Source of the DNA: Hypoxylon rubiginosum
Lineage: Eukaryota; Ascomycota; Sordariomycetes; Xylariales; Hypoxylaceae
Assembly (NCBI GenBank): GCA_902806565.1
Contig: CADCXA010000029.1
Location: 1,736,001 to 1,800,000, forward strand
Length of the DNA: 64,000 bases
Direction: 5' to 3'
This document shows, piece by piece, positions 45,998 through 58,963 of this stretch. Below the pieces are notes generated by a model, which had not been told where the DNA came from, ran no database searches, and saw nothing but the letters and a program-made list of their open reading frames with translations. The stretch's first letter is position 1. Each line of letters opens with the position of its first letter. Both the position numbers and the translations under genes were made by a program.

Positions 45998-48543
45998 CTA
46001 TGAGCTGCCACTGTCATCATCTTCGTCGATACGACCTTGCATTGAAGCCGTGCTAGGACCAGAAGCATTCTGACTGGCAAAGAGTCCCTGACCAGCAGTG
46101 CTAGGGCCTGCCGCAGCTGCCGAGCTACCGGCAATAGACCCTACACCGTTAACTTGAATCGTTGGCGCAAACGAAACGCCTATAGTGGGCGGCGATATAG
46201 GGACCACAGAAGGGGGAAACAACGGTTGCGAAACATGGTGTGTGGGCGGAGGCGGAGGCGGAGGGATCACGACGTTGGCACCATTCATGAGATTATCGTT
46301 TGCCCCAAATGCGCCAGGATCGAGGGCTATTTCACTGCCGTCGCCCATGTCGTCGTCTTCCACTCCATCTGCGTCGTCGAAACCATCCATATCGGGAATT
46401 AGCGCCGCGGCCGGCCCTTGTCCTTGAGTCGCATCTTGGTTAGCTTGAACAGCTCTTCGCAGAGCGTAAAGAGTTGGTTGCTGTAGGTGGTACTCGGCGA
46501 ACTCGGGCTGAGTGTTGAGGTACTGTCGCAGACCGGCGACGCCTTGGCCTGAGAATACACAGAACACAGCACGCTGATGTTCGGTAAAGTCTTGACATAA
46601 TTTAGCACTTGATGAAAAACAGATTAGGGTAAGGGTAGTGAGTACATACCTGAAGGGGCCTCGCGACAGAATTTCTCTAGGTCCTCTCGGAGGAAAGCGG
46701 GTACGCCCGTTAAACTTAGGTGAGTGAGTTTGGGGCAGCAGTTCAGGAGCTTGATAATACTCTGTAACAGTGTAAGCGTCTCATGCCAACAAATTATCGA
46801 TGGGACTCGTGTTCATACCGGAAGAGTCAAGTTTGTGCAATAGCTGAGATGAACTCGTTCCAAGCTACCTGTATGGTATTCGTGCCTTCGCGCACTATTG
46901 CTCGCCGTGTTACGGCGATTCTGGGCATGGCGGTTCGCTCCGGCCAGCGCGTACATACTCTCATCCGTGATACTACTACACTTTACCAACCCAATTCGCT
47001 TCAGCTTCGGGAGTCTTGCTAGTTGTATGACAGACTCGTCCGTGAGGTGTGTGCAACATCCTAGATCGATGTAGCGAATTCTGTTGCATGACTGCACTAA
47101 GCGCTTGACGGCATCGTCTGTGATATGTCTGCAATGACCCAGATGGACGTAATGCAGATTCTTGCTTAACTTAGCTATAGCATAGACGGCGGCATCAGTA
47201 ATATTACTGCACTTGGCTAGGACCAGGTTCCGCAGGCGCGGGGCAGCATCAATGATCTTCTCGATGGCGCGATCTGTAAGTCGGGTACAAGAGGTTAGAT
47301 CAAGGATTCGGAGGTGTTCGTAGATTTTGTTAGAGGGTAGAGAGAGGAACGCGCTATCGTCGATGAGGTCGCAATTAGCAAGACGTAATTCTCGTAGGGA
47401 TTGCCCTTTGGCAAGGAGGGCCGTAACAGGCTCGTTGCCGATGTTCGCACACTGATGAAGATCGATCTCGAGGATGTTGGGGCAGTTGTTTGCGAAGGCA
47501 AGGACGGCGTTGTCGTTGAGTTGATCGCAATCGTTCAACTTGAGCTGTTTAGCAGTGGTTGTTAGTTACTGCTGGCATCGGTCCCTTGTAAACAAACGGA
47601 GAGGAAGGGGTCGGGATGCGAGGTTAACAAAGTGAAAACAAGACGGGGAAAATCCAAAACCCGGGGGGTTGAAAAAAAAAAAGGGGGGGGGGGACAAGGA
47701 AAGAAAAATGAGACCTACACGTTTGATATATCTACAATTCTCAGCTAGCTGGACCATGCTCTCGTTAGAGATCTGCTTGCAGTTCGATACATTAAGGCCC
47801 TGGAGCCTATGGCACTTTTCTGCAATGACAAAGACAGAAGATTCGGTGATGTTGATATCACCAGATATGTCCAGTGCAAGGAGATGCTGGTTGCTTCTAA
47901 CTAGGGGGATCAAGCCCGAATCTGTCAGACCCTGGCAGTTGGTCAGGGTGAGACGCTCGACGCGGGTGCAGACGGCAAGCGGCATGACGCTACCATCGTT
48001 GACCTTATCAGCCAATCCGGCTAGATTAATGCGCTTTACGAAGTCCGTGTAGGTAAAGTAGGGCCTCTCTAACCCCAGCGTTGTGCAGATGGCCGAGTGT
48101 TTCTGCCAGGAAGTACATGTTGGGCGATGCCAAAGAATCTCGACGACATTGCGGGCCCATCTCTTGCAGGTCAGCATGCAGTTCAAAAGCTCGCTGGGCG
48201 CGGTGATGCGAGAGAAGATGCTGATCAGAATCTCGCTGGGTAGGGCCGCGACGGTCGGTAGACATTCTGGATCGGTCACCTGCATATCTTGCAGGTTTGG
48301 TACGACACCTAGGGAGGATTGCGAATCATTTGCTACATGAAAAAAGTCGGACTCTTCATTATCGGCGGGAACTGGAGAGTTAGTCGATGATGACGACCTT
48401 GAGTCTCTCGAATCGTCCGTCATGGTGATGGTCGGCGGGTTTGAGCCCGAAGGTGCGCTGGCGGCAGCGGCAGCGGCGGCGGCGGCGGCGGTAGCAGAGT
48501 TGCGGGCAGCTATGACATCGAGAGATGGAGCGGGAGGTCGCAT
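45998..48543 (-). CDS. grrA: F-box/LRR subunit of an SCF ubiquitin ligase (GrrA/Grr1)
   Basis: Substrate receptor of an SCF E3 ligase; yeast Grr1 targets cyclins and nutrient regulators, and GrrA is needed for sexual development in Aspergillus. Exons 47719-48543, 46819-47544, 46650-46761 and 45998-46590, 751 residues, phases consistent. The ATG at 48543 (MRPPAPSLDV) is preferred; an open frame continues upstream but looks like a 5' leader. An Ala run near residue 20 is followed by the F-box (LPSEILISIFSRITAP to LTCKRWARNVVEILWHRP). A long run of Cys-containing LRRs follows, such as LTLTNCQGLTDSGLIPLV. The C-terminal region has the conserved FTEHQRAVFCVFSGQGV, then a proline-rich acidic tail. 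The first intron contains an A11-G11 homopolymer tract. Confidence 0.93.
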
Positions 48544-51366
48544 CGTAGCGAGTCGGGTAGTTCGTGCGGCGATTCCGTTTTGATTGAATGTTGCGCGGCG
48601 TGGGAAAAGCAGGAGACCGTATGAGATGGCGATGATGGTATTCTGGTATAGAAGAATATAAACCGATAGATCGAGGGGTAATGTAGTAACGTAGCGATGC
48701 AGTTGGTTGGCGGTCGGTCGTCGGTGGTGGTGGTGGTGGTAAGTAGTAGCAGCCACAAGAGGGTATGTATTTGTTATTGTTATTGCCGGACTACCCAAGT
48801 CACTACCTTTTCAATCTCGAATCTGTAAGATAGCAGCAGCAAAACAAACACACGGGCCAAGCTGTATGATGCCCTCTTTGTGGAAATATAGATGACTGTC
48901 GCAAAATGAAGACGCAAAAGAAAGGCTCCGATGAAATGCGAAGACGGAAGATGGGGCGGATTTGAAGGTTGAGGAGGAGGAACACCCGACAGAAGTCAAG
49001 TACAAAGAAAGTGGTAAGGGGGTAGGGAGTAGGGGTGTACCAATTTAGTACCTGACGTACGGGCGGCTACCTGGGTATGATTGCTCTAGCAGTGGCTGGT
49101 CAAGGGATGTGGTGGACAGCTGGTGCTGTTGGACCGTTATTTGGTGTGTGATGTGACAAGTGTGACCAGTTGCTCAGCGTCTTTAGGTGATCTTTAGGTG
49201 GTCTTTAGCGTGCGCTCTGTGTACCTGTCTTGTACATCCAAGTACGACCCCGCTAGGGACCTCCCTAAGTGCTATAGCTACCTACCCAAGGTATAGCTGG
49301 CAGGTGATGATAACCTCTGATGCAGTTTCCTATATCTTGTGCTTTCAGGCGCGAAACACTTTAATAGAATATGAACACAATTAATTTCCGTCTCTAAGAT
49401 TTTATTACTTCCATTCCTTCAATTAACATGACCTGCCTCTAGAATACCCTGCGTTCCAACCGGCACCGCTATAACGCTATAACACCAATGACCTAGATTT
49501 TGATTCCTTATGCATTTATCAGCAATACATAGCATCATCAAGAAGGAATATCAAATCCAAGACCGCATATCTCAAAATCCTATCGACCGTTGTACGATAC
49601 ATATCTGCAATACGCGGAACCTAGTTGGCGTTTAAGTTTCCCATTTATTGAAATCATCATTCCTGACATCTACATCCTTTTCATGATCGGCATCAGTCTC
49701 CCTCCGTACTCCGTGGTCTCTGCAAAGCTACCGCATTGATTAGACACACGCGTCTCAGCACAGGATATATTCATATACACATGTAAGTAGGTTCGTGTTG
49801 CGGTCAATCATCGACCTTGTTGACGTCACTGTAGGTTCAAGGGTCTTCGTGTCAGGGTTCGCCTTTCGAGCCGAACGAACCTCAGCCTCCAGCATCCCAC
49901 TCACTGTTTTTAAGTACATTGCTATATCATAATACATCGTGTTCGTTTGGCAAGTCCTTCTGACTTCAACACGTAAGTCGACGAAAGAGTGTACGCACTT
50001 AATAGCAGGAAGACGCCTGTCCCTGAGAAGAATTCGGTAGGATGTCTAAGTTGAGGCTTGAGAAGTATACTACCGACAGCGATTTGCGTCACGGTCCTGC
50101 TCCTCGCTCATGTAGCCAAGAGGAGGATTTCGTGGGACGTAAGACACTTATTAGCCGCTGCGTTGACTTGCCTCATAGAGATGAGAGGACATTATTGCCG
50201 CGTCCTCGGAGTTATCGCAAAAACCGTGGATATTTCCAGTATTCGTGGAGAAGGTCTCATACGTCTCGACCAAAGTACTAAAGATTATCATGATATCTTT
50301 ATTATTTACGTTTAATTTTTGACTACCTTATCCTAGGTATGATATCATCGCGGCTTTTAGATAAGACGGAGCTTTCTGTATCGTACCTAGGATCCTAAGT
50401 TCTAAGCCGTCCCAACTTTTTGATATACCCTACCTATTCCGCTTTAGTATTATTACCCCAGAGCGATTCGTATTATGCAGTAAGACTACCATTTTACCGT
50501 AAATCGAAAATGATGCTACAATTCTACTGACTTAACTGTTGGTAGTGCTGCTCTTTTTCAGTCCATCATAACATACAAAGGAGAAAAGGGGCTAAGCAAA
50601 GCCCATCTCGCTTATATAATCAAGACAGCCAATCTACAGTACGACAAGATCACACGTGGAAATCCGCTACTGTACATTATTTTCTATATCGAGGTAGCGA
50701 GGTAGGTAACTGGAGAGTTGCAATACTGTCTGCGTCCACCCATCCACCAGACTTCAGCCTGCATTAGCTTACTAGCTTCTCCCTACCATCCCCAGTGCGC
50801 CCTGTACGACTAACGGTACCTTCGTACTGTACTCCTGAACGGGTGACCTGTGGGCGATCTGCGTTAGCGATGTAACACCCTTGCATGGCAGCTAATCATA
50901 GCAGCTAATGAGGTGCTAGAGCTATCACAAAGCTGACATGCGACTACGATGGCTGGATGGCCTTGTTCAGTTCAATATTGTATGGATTAGAACGATACTA
51001 CGATGCGGTGAGGCTTTCTGCTCCGGCTATTGCATGTGGCATATCATACAGGGTATTATTGTATTCGTCTTTGATTAATAAGTTACATGGCTCACTAACA
51101 ATGCTGCCGAGCTCTCGAACACCCTAGGACCCAAGGTCCTCCACTCCTAAGAACTTGCTATATAATAATCCTTTCCTGCAACCTGTTTGCTTACAACTAT
51201 TTGTAGGCGCCGGGGTAGCTAACAAGACAAACTCATCACTCCCATTCCGAGCCAGCTTTCGAGAGCTACCTACCTAATCTAGCTCTAGTGGAGCTCATCC
51301 TGCAACTTATCACGCTCTAACTCACCAGCTAGGCGCTTATACACACACGCAAGACTACACCATACC
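48544..51366. other. Intergenic region
   Basis: 2.8 kb with no supportable gene. The F-box gene leader occupies the left part, with a (GGT)n run near 48725-48740. A plus-strand frame of about 85 codons at 50058-50315 has no recognisable feature. Confidence 0.4.
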
Positions 51367-52425
51367 ATGGCGGGCACTATCATCGTTACCGGGGCCAACG
51401 GCTCCCTCGCCATCCCCGCCGTGCGATACCTCCTAACTAACTACCCTGATTATACGGCCGTTTTGACTGTCCGCAGCACGGAGGATTCAGACCCTAACAC
51501 CAAGAAACTGCGCGAGACAATCGCCAAATTTCCCAAGGCTCAGACGTCCATCCGTCAGCTTGATCTAGCCAACCTCTCTGCGGTGCACGACTTTGCCAGT
51601 GCAATTGCTGCCGAGGTGGCAGACAAGAAGCTGCCGCCACTAGCTAGCATCGTCTGCAATGCGTACTACTGGAACTTGGTTGGCGACCCCGAGTTTACGG
51701 CGGACGGAGTCGAGAGGAGCATCCAGGTGAACCACATCTCCCATGTGGCTTTGGTTCTTCGACTTCTCGGCAGCTTTGGACCCGAGGGCGGCCGCGTCGT
51801 GCTTTTCACTAGCGATGGCCACTTCTCCGGTAAGAATGGCCTGGAAAAGTATCCTCCAGGTATTCCCGATGATCTAGATTCCCTCTTGAAGGCTACCCCC
51901 GAGTCTGACAAGCTGGGACACGGTTTCAAGAGATACGCCAATTCGAAACTGGCCATTCTCATGTGGGGGTATGCGCTGAACAGGTATCTCGAGAAGGTAT
52001 ATCAACCTAACTTACCCATCGAGGAGCGAAAATAGGCAATCTACTAACATCTTACTAAGGACGAGGCATTGAATAAGATCACTGCGATAGTCATTGATCC
52101 CGGCAGTCTGACCGACTCGCGCGCTCTGCGCACCAACACGCCTCAGTTCCTACACTACGTCCAGAGGTTTGCGCTTCAGCCCTTGCGCCCGCTCCTCCGC
52201 CTGAAGGACCCTACTATGCGCACGGCAGCAGACGCGGGCGCCGACGTGATCGAGCTCGCCGCGAACAAGGCGTACCCGGGAGAGCGTGGCTACCTCAAGC
52301 TCCTGAAGAGAGAGCCTAGCTCGCCCGATAGTCTCAACGAAGACAAGCAGGAGAAGGTATGGGCTAAGAGTGCCGAATGGGCAAAGATTACCAAAGAGAA
52401 CACCGCTCTAGCCAGCAGCATTTGA
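51367..52425 (+). CDS. Short-chain dehydrogenase/reductase (retinol-dehydrogenase-like)
   Basis: A 331-residue SDR with exons 51367-51996 and 52060-52425. The cofactor motif is TGANGSLA at residues 8-15 (the usual third Gly pair is altered). The usual NNAG is replaced by VCNAYYW; LFTSDGHFSG holds the catalytic Ser region, and the catalytic Tyr and Lys lie in KRYANSKLAILMW. A conserved DPGSLTDSRAL follows the splice join. The C-terminus has a short hydrophobic patch (FALQPLRPLLRL), common in this extended subgroup. It converges with the cupin gene (218 bp between stops). Possible tailoring enzyme of the group at 51-64 kb; substrate unknown. Confidence 0.9.
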
Positions 52426-52643
52426 GTAATACGTGTGGAGGTGTAGTTTGGGGATCACGGTTCAATGTTTGATTTTCGCAGATATTGAATGATTTGATAG
52501 GGATTATGATTCCTGTATTTGTCCAAGATCATTCCATTCATCTGCTTGGAATTCCCAACACCTTTTTACGTGTAAGATACCTATAAGTGAGGCGAGCTTT
52601 GTCTTGCGGCTACGGCATAATTCGGAGAACATCATGATATATT

Positions 52644-53550
52644 TTACTCCGTCTTGGATCGATTTGCAAACCTTCTTTGAAAGATGGACATTTCCATCTT
52701 GTGACACGCCGACTGCCAGTCTGTCGTCCACTTCCGATAGAATGGCTGATAACCCAGAACGCCTCCTATCCATCGGCCTACCACAATCCCTAACGCTCTT
52801 GCCAGCGGTTTGCTAAACGGTATCCAGCTTGGGAGCGATAGGTAAGACCCTCCCGCATCAAACATCTACGAGTCATATCAACAAGATGGTCGATTGTTAA
52901 AAGGGAACGGCCGGCTTACACTCATTACTTGAAACAAATCGACCTTGTCGCCTTTTACGACGATTTGGTCCTGATACGCGTACCAGTTCTCAAAGAAGAC
53001 AGTATCAAGTCTGAACAGCTCATCCGTATTCTGAGCCGATAGCAGGAACCTAGTCACCTTCAGATCCTCCTTCTCCTCCGCGCTCTTAGACAGAGGCGCG
53101 TATAGTCTGTGGTTCGTCCACGGTCGAAACGTAACCTCCCCATCTGGAGGACTAAGAACACGCTCTTCGCCCTCGATTTCGACGGCGAGACGCCCTTCGA
53201 GGACCTGGAGGTACTCCTCCTGGTGCGGGTGGAAGTGCAGCGGAGGCTTCTGCGAAGCGACCGCGACGACACGTGGGTGCTGCATCAGGAAGGTCACCTC
53301 GTAGGCGAAGGCGCGGTCCGGATGAGAAGGGTGGGTGATGACCCGCGTGGTTATGCCGCCCTCGAACCTGCAGCGGGGCGAACGATGATCGCCATCTTTA
53401 GCAAAAATGTACACACACACACACCTTAACGATCCAAGACAGAAAATGAACTAAACCCCACGTGGCTTATGCCTACGATGGAAGGGCGGCAGAGGAATAA
53501 CAAGCAACTTACGCCGTAATTATGCGGCCCAGATATGGATCCTCGGCCAT
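52644..53550 (-). CDS. Small cupin-domain protein
   Basis: A 235-residue protein with one cupin barrel. Exons 53513-53550, 52920-53367 and 52644-52865, phases consistent. The first exon encodes only 13 residues (MAEDPYLGRIITA) and was found by extending FEGGITTRVITHP upstream to a CAG acceptor and then to a GTAAGT donor. Cupin motif 1 is HFHPHQEEYLQVLEG, with two His and Glu as the likely metal ligands. Motif 2 is weaker (PWTNHRLY). After the barrel comes a segment with SWIPFSKPLARALGIVVG that may be a membrane-associated helix, and a conserved GYQPFYRKWTTDW end. The family is common in ascomycetes and often sits near secondary-metabolite genes; activity unknown. Confidence 0.85.
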
Positions 53551-55088
53551 GCTTACGAATGACGGATTTCTTTTCCTTTTTCCTTTTCCCCTTGGCCGAT
53601 TCCCGACAAAAACAAATACAACCCAACCCTTATTCTCGGAATAAGCAGAGAGGGCCACTAGGTAAGCATGCAGAAAGGAAATTAATTATGGTGTAGTAGT
53701 TTCTGGTTACGTTATGCAGCTTTCACTTCTCCGTGGGGATCGAAGGGGCTGGCAATGGAAACACTTGGATTCTCCCTCGACTTCTCCTAAATATACCGTT
53801 TCTACCTATATGTAACCACGACACCACTCGGTCATGCTACATATGTAGTACAGTGGTGCAACGCTGTAATTTGGCGTGCGGATTCTTCCATTTTTCTCGC
53901 CCGTCTCCGTATTCTCATCCCGGTCGCGCTACGTACTACACGTATTTTGCATGAAGTTGTGGAAAGCACTGTATACATGGTCCTACAGTGAGCAAAGACT
54001 GTTTTAGTCTTCGCCGTGAAGAAATCACTAGACCTGATCGGTCATCAGCCTTATTTTAGCACGGCAGGGATCCCGGCGCCATCATCGCTGGCGCCGCCCC
54101 CAACTGCCGGCTACGAAAGGGAATTACATATATTCTTTGAGTCCTAGTACCTATTACATATGTAGAGACACGGAAGAGTGGTTCGTTCGTCCAAACATAC
54201 GACACAGGCATTGCAACCCAATCAGCCTGGAAAACCAAGGTCCACTAGAGTTAGGCAGTTAGACACTCTCCAATGCGAAGGATCCAAACTGTGTTGCACT
54301 GCGGTCGTCCAGGCGCGCCAGGGCTGAATTTGGAGTTGGCTCTAGGCTTCCCCCTGGGCTGATACTCAGGGGCTTGGATGGTATTATGTAGGCAGGTTGA
54401 TATCTCTCCGTCATAGACAAGCCGTCACGTCCCCAAGGAGGGAAACCCGAACTCCAAATGATGGGCGTAAGAGGTAGGCATCTGACGCCCGCGATCTATG
54501 TTTCCGCTGATCGCGAGATTTCCCTAGGACTAAAGCAGACATGTGGCACAGCCGGCTGGTGCTATGCCGATATCGATCTGTTAGGGCCGCCTCCGCTACC
54601 GAGAATAGTTACCAGGTACAAAAGCCCCCTTGTCTGAAAATTTCTGACAAGGCAGCAAGGCCGGCTAGTCCACTGTGCCTATGTTGCTAGAGCCGGTATT
54701 ATTTCCACATTTGATCTTCATCCTCGAAACGATAAGCCACCAAGCAATCCCGTGTTGGAGCTCCGGAGAGACAATAAAAAAATCAGCTGTGGCTCTGTCA
54801 ATAAGCTCGAATATGTGCGTCAGGTTGCTTTCTTGGGTTGCAAGCTGAACTAGACTCGCCTGAGAAAACCAAGAAGCTGGGCGCGTGCGACAGTAATCAT
54901 CATAGGCGGGATCATAGGTCATCCTGAAAAAAAAAGTCCGGTTGGGAGGGTATCTTATTTTACTTGGTATGAATGTCATAATATGTATTTACAAAAGCTC
55001 TTCGAATTGGGTCCTTGCTCCAACAGCTACTAAGGTTACATCGGCCATGCAGCACGACCACAAAACCCCACCCCTCGGATCCTCCTCT
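53551..55088. other. Intergenic region
   Basis: No secure gene. A minus-strand frame of 104 codons with its own ATG (54665-54979) lies just beyond the 3' end of the FAD oxidase. It reads SWFSQASLVQLATQESN and WWLIVSRMKIK but matches no family I know, and could be 3' UTR or a relic. Confidence 0.35.
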
Positions 55089-56870
55089 TCAAGGCAGCTT
55101 GAATCCCCCTGAGGCCAGCTTCTGGAATACGCAGTCCGGGTCGTACTTGGCCGCCGTCGCCTTCAGCTTCGCCACGTTGTCTGCGCCGTAGCTCTCGATG
55201 ACGGGCTGGTCGGCGGCCGCGTCGTTCATGAAGATGTAGTCGACGTAGTGGCCGCTGCTCTTGGACGCCTCGTCCACCTTGCTGATCATGCTGGCCGTGT
55301 AGTTGTGCGCCAGCTCGTCGTCTTCCGCGAACCACCAGCCCACGTCCAGCACGAGCCAGGTCTGGTTGACGGGCTCGAGGCCGAGCGCGTTGCCGCCGCT
55401 GGCTTCTCCCGCGAGGATGGCGCTGCTGGAAATTGGCTGCCAGCCGAACGCCAGCGACCCTGCTGTCAGGTTCGTGAGTTCGTCCAGCTCCGGGCCATTG
55501 CTGACGATGTCAGCAACCGTGTTGAATAATTCCTTGTCCGTCTTGAAGCTGGAACTGAACCAGTTTACGCTACGGGACCCAATTAGCATCGTCTGCCTGT
55601 TTAAGAACGTAACCCTCCTACAAGGAACTTACCGGGTCAGCTCGGGGAGAGGTGCAGCGAGCATCAGCTCCGTGAAGGTCTGGAGCTGGGTGAAATCCGC
55701 CAACGGCGTAATATTGCGGAATGGCGCAAACGCCTCGGGTTCTTCCTCGCCCTTTAGGTAGACTATGTTTAAAATGGCGCCGATGCTCGCATTGGTCGGG
55801 AATGCCTGCAGCATGATGTTGGCGTATGGGTCCTTGTTGGCGACCGATTGGTACTCGTACATGGCGTCGAATAGCTGCGGCAGGGCGTCTAACGAATACA
55901 CGCGGACGCCGCCCCAGGCATCGTGAAGGGGGTACGTCTTCAGCGTAAACTTGGTAACGATACCTGCTTGTATGTCAGCCGACCGTCTAGTTTGTCGTAG
56001 TGAAACTGGCGCTATTGTGTCTTACCGAAGTTGTTAGCTCCACCCTTCAGCGCCCAGAATAGGTCTGAGTTCGACTCCGCGTTCGCATTCACAACGGATC
56101 CGCTCGCCGTAACAACCTACACCAGCAAGGTCTTAGTCAGCACTAATTATATGCGCCGAGAGCTAGCCGTCGTGTTTCCTTACCTCGTAGTTAACCACGT
56201 TGTCGCAGACGAAGCCGTAGAGATCGGCGAGATACGAAAGACCGCCTGTAGCACTTGTTATTAGTGGTTTGCTCTTGAAGTATTGTAAAGGGATGCCGGA
56301 AAAGACTTACCTCCAAGCGTCAGTCCGCCCACGCCGACTTCCAAGACTCTACCTCCAACCACTGTCACGTTATAGGGGTCCAGCGAAGTGTACACCTCTT
56401 TCCACCGCAGTCCCGAACCCACGACCGCCACGCTCTTGTCGGCATCGTAGTCTACTGTGTCGAACTTGGACAAGTCGATCAGGACACCGCCGTTGATGTT
56501 TGCGGCCCCCGGCACGACGGAGTGGCCGCCGGAACGGACTGCGAAGTGCACGTTCCAGTCGACCACAGTCGAAACCAGGTACGCGAGCTCCTCGGTGCTA
56601 GAAGGCTGCACGATGCATGCCGGCTTTGCCCAGACGGTTTGCGACCTGTGACAGTGAGTTCAGCGGCTTCTTGACAAGTCCCAGGATGATAATATGTGCC
56701 TACCAGTTTTCGGTGCTCAGAGCTTCGTACGAGGCTTCCGTGGGCTGGACGGTCTCGTTGCCGTGTGTCGTCGCGAGGTGATTGCAGACGGCGTGGTCTT
56801 GCGATGCCCTTGCTGCTGAGGAGAAGAGCAGCACGAGGCTAGTGAGAGCCTGGAATGCGGAACGGGCCAT
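55089..56870 (-). CDS. Secreted FAD-linked oxidase (berberine-bridge-enzyme-like)
   Basis: A 488-residue flavoprotein. Exons 56704-56870, 56311-56645, 56184-56245, 56026-56116, 55633-55963 and 55089-55569, phases consistent. The signal peptide is [20 protein letters not shown]. The FAD-binding PCMH fold shows [15 protein letters not shown], then [13 protein letters not shown] with the His that carries covalent FAD in this family, [23 protein letters not shown], and [20 protein letters not shown]. The substrate domain ends with the C-terminal BBE signature, here [21 protein letters not shown], close to the family's consensus of Tyr, Asp-Pro and Phe. Such enzymes oxidise alcohols, amines or sugars, or close rings in natural-product pathways. 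It is divergent from the prenyltransferase gene at 58964. Confidence 0.92.
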
Positions 56871-58963
56871 GATCCTTCTTGTCTGTGCGGCGCCAGTAGG
56901 ATTTTAGATCGCTTCTCTGGCCTGTTCAGACCGGCTCCAGATCTCGGCGTCCGTGTGCTAGTTTAAGTATCTAGCTGTCTAGTAGAAGAATGAATGGACT
57001 AGTCTAAGGAGTACCGGGACTCGAGAGGGACCCCGGTCCTACTTATTATTAAGGCATGTCATATATGAAAGTCGATGGGGCTTCGAACAGCCCTAAGAGC
57101 CGTTGTTAGTCGAGTGTGTCCCGTTTTGCCATCCTCCCCCTACGAAATAGGTTAGGACCACGTCCCATCATCCATGAATCCATCCATGAATCCATCTCCG
57201 TCAACATAGTAATACGGGAGGATCAAAAAGCCATCAGCCGCCCGCCCCATCGTGGCTTGGTACCTAGCAAATGCGGATGAACCAACACCTCTACATGGAT
57301 GCGAACTGCGAAACAGACGATATGCCGTCGAAGGAGCGCGCCCTGCTTACATGACTTCTTGGTTGATGCCCCTAGACGGCTGACAGGGGGCACGCCATTT
57401 GCGCCCCTGACGATAATCCAGATTATTAGCCACGCTAGCTGGCAGGCAGGCCATAACCGCCGGCGGACGTTGGGTTTTGGCTTAGCTGGCCAGCTGGCTA
57501 GGAACAGTACAGTGTTACATCTACGCGCGTGTAGAAAGACAGTGTGAGACAATGTCTGACACGGCCGTCCCAGCGTCGCAGCTCCTAATTCGCGCTTTCG
57601 CATTGACGGCGCTTGAGCTGAAATGGTTAGGGCTTCAATCACACGTCGATCTCTATTTATATGCCTGTCCTGCAGAGCGCTGGGAAAGATTTTGCTTTCC
57701 GCCAGCCGCTATGTGAGTGATGAACCAAAGCGTCGGCAATCTCGGGTTATACAAAGGAGCCTCCCGTCCCGTGTTGTCGCAAAATTTTCTTTTTGCTTTT
57801 CTCTTCTTTGAAATACGGGACCGAACTCCGGGGCACGACCACGCAAGCAGGCAGAAGCTGAAGATTTTTGTCTCACTCTTACGGCTGACGATGGCTGACG
57901 ATAGTGGGCTGGCAAAGCTCTCCTCGGGCGAAGCTGACTGCTTGAGTCTAGCATATCTGCTGAGAACTCCAGTGCAACCTCGCCTCGACCCCTATTACCT
58001 ACCGAAATGTCAGATCAATCTCTTGTAGGCGCGTGGTTCTCTTACATAAGCCGAGGTTGTAATTCTCGTGAGGACTACGGTTTATGCAGATTACCCTATT
58101 CATTTCGTTCATCTTGCTATCTCGACTCCCCGTATCAGATTAGAAAAGACGCGGCTTTAGCAGGCATTAGCTTCTCTAGACTAGAATGGTAGTAGGACCG
58201 ATTGGATCAACTCTGGGCCAACCCTAAGGGCTCGCTTGCCTACACTCGCTTGCTATGTAGGTATATCGCGTCGGACGAAGTGTAGAACTATTGTCTGCTT
58301 GATTGGGGGCCCGACTCTATTTCGAGGATTGGCATTGGCAATCGGGAGAGTTCATCTGCCCATTTGCGGAGAATAGCGTGCCGGGTGCCTATTGCCGAGA
58401 AGGCAACCCAATTTTTCATCACATGTCGTTCATTGGAAGAAATACGTCCTAGCACATGTTTATTCTACGGGCTGATGACATGATAACTCTTTCTCGCTGG
58501 TTACCCATGATTGGCTACTCCTTGGTTGGCATTGTTTAGCACGACCCAGTCCTTCGGGATCGTATTTTGAGCCTACCTTACCTACTCCAAATCTTCCCGG
58601 CGGGCATAGATGGGGATGACGCAGATCGAACCAGGGCCTCGGAGCACGACGAGATAGCAATGGTCCCGGGTGGGGGGGTGAAGGATGCAGCGCTTTGCAT
58701 GTGGATATGTAGGTATGTTACTATGTAGGTCTGTAGCGACCGAAAGTGGCTACTGCTACCCTTGACGGCCTATCAGACTATTCTAACTAGCGTCTCATAC
58801 TACGTGGTAGGGGGAAAAGATGCCATATTATAAAGCCTTGCTACGTGTTCTAGACTACCCTCCAGAAGGGAGAAAAGAAGGGGAAAAAAACTAAGATGCT
58901 TCCTTATTATTCTTTAACTCTCCCCCTCCCCCCTTTTGGCCCCTCCCGTCGGTTCCTACCACT
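56871..58963. promoter_or_regulatory. Divergent region between oxidase and prenyltransferase genes
   Basis: About 2.1 kb between two divergent starts (56870 minus, 58964 plus). It contains a short tandem repeat CATCCATGAATC (57169-57196) and a C-rich tract ending about 15 nt before the prenyltransferase ATG, common in front of fungal genes. Long frames such as 57223-57642 (minus) lack any motif. No Zn2Cys6 site (CGG...CCG) could be singled out. Confidence 0.35.

Noticed and set aside
57223..57642. Minus-strand frame of 139 codons between the oxidase and prenyltransferase genes
   Set aside because: No conserved motif; the hydrophobic patch falls in locally repetitive CTAGCTGGC-like sequence.
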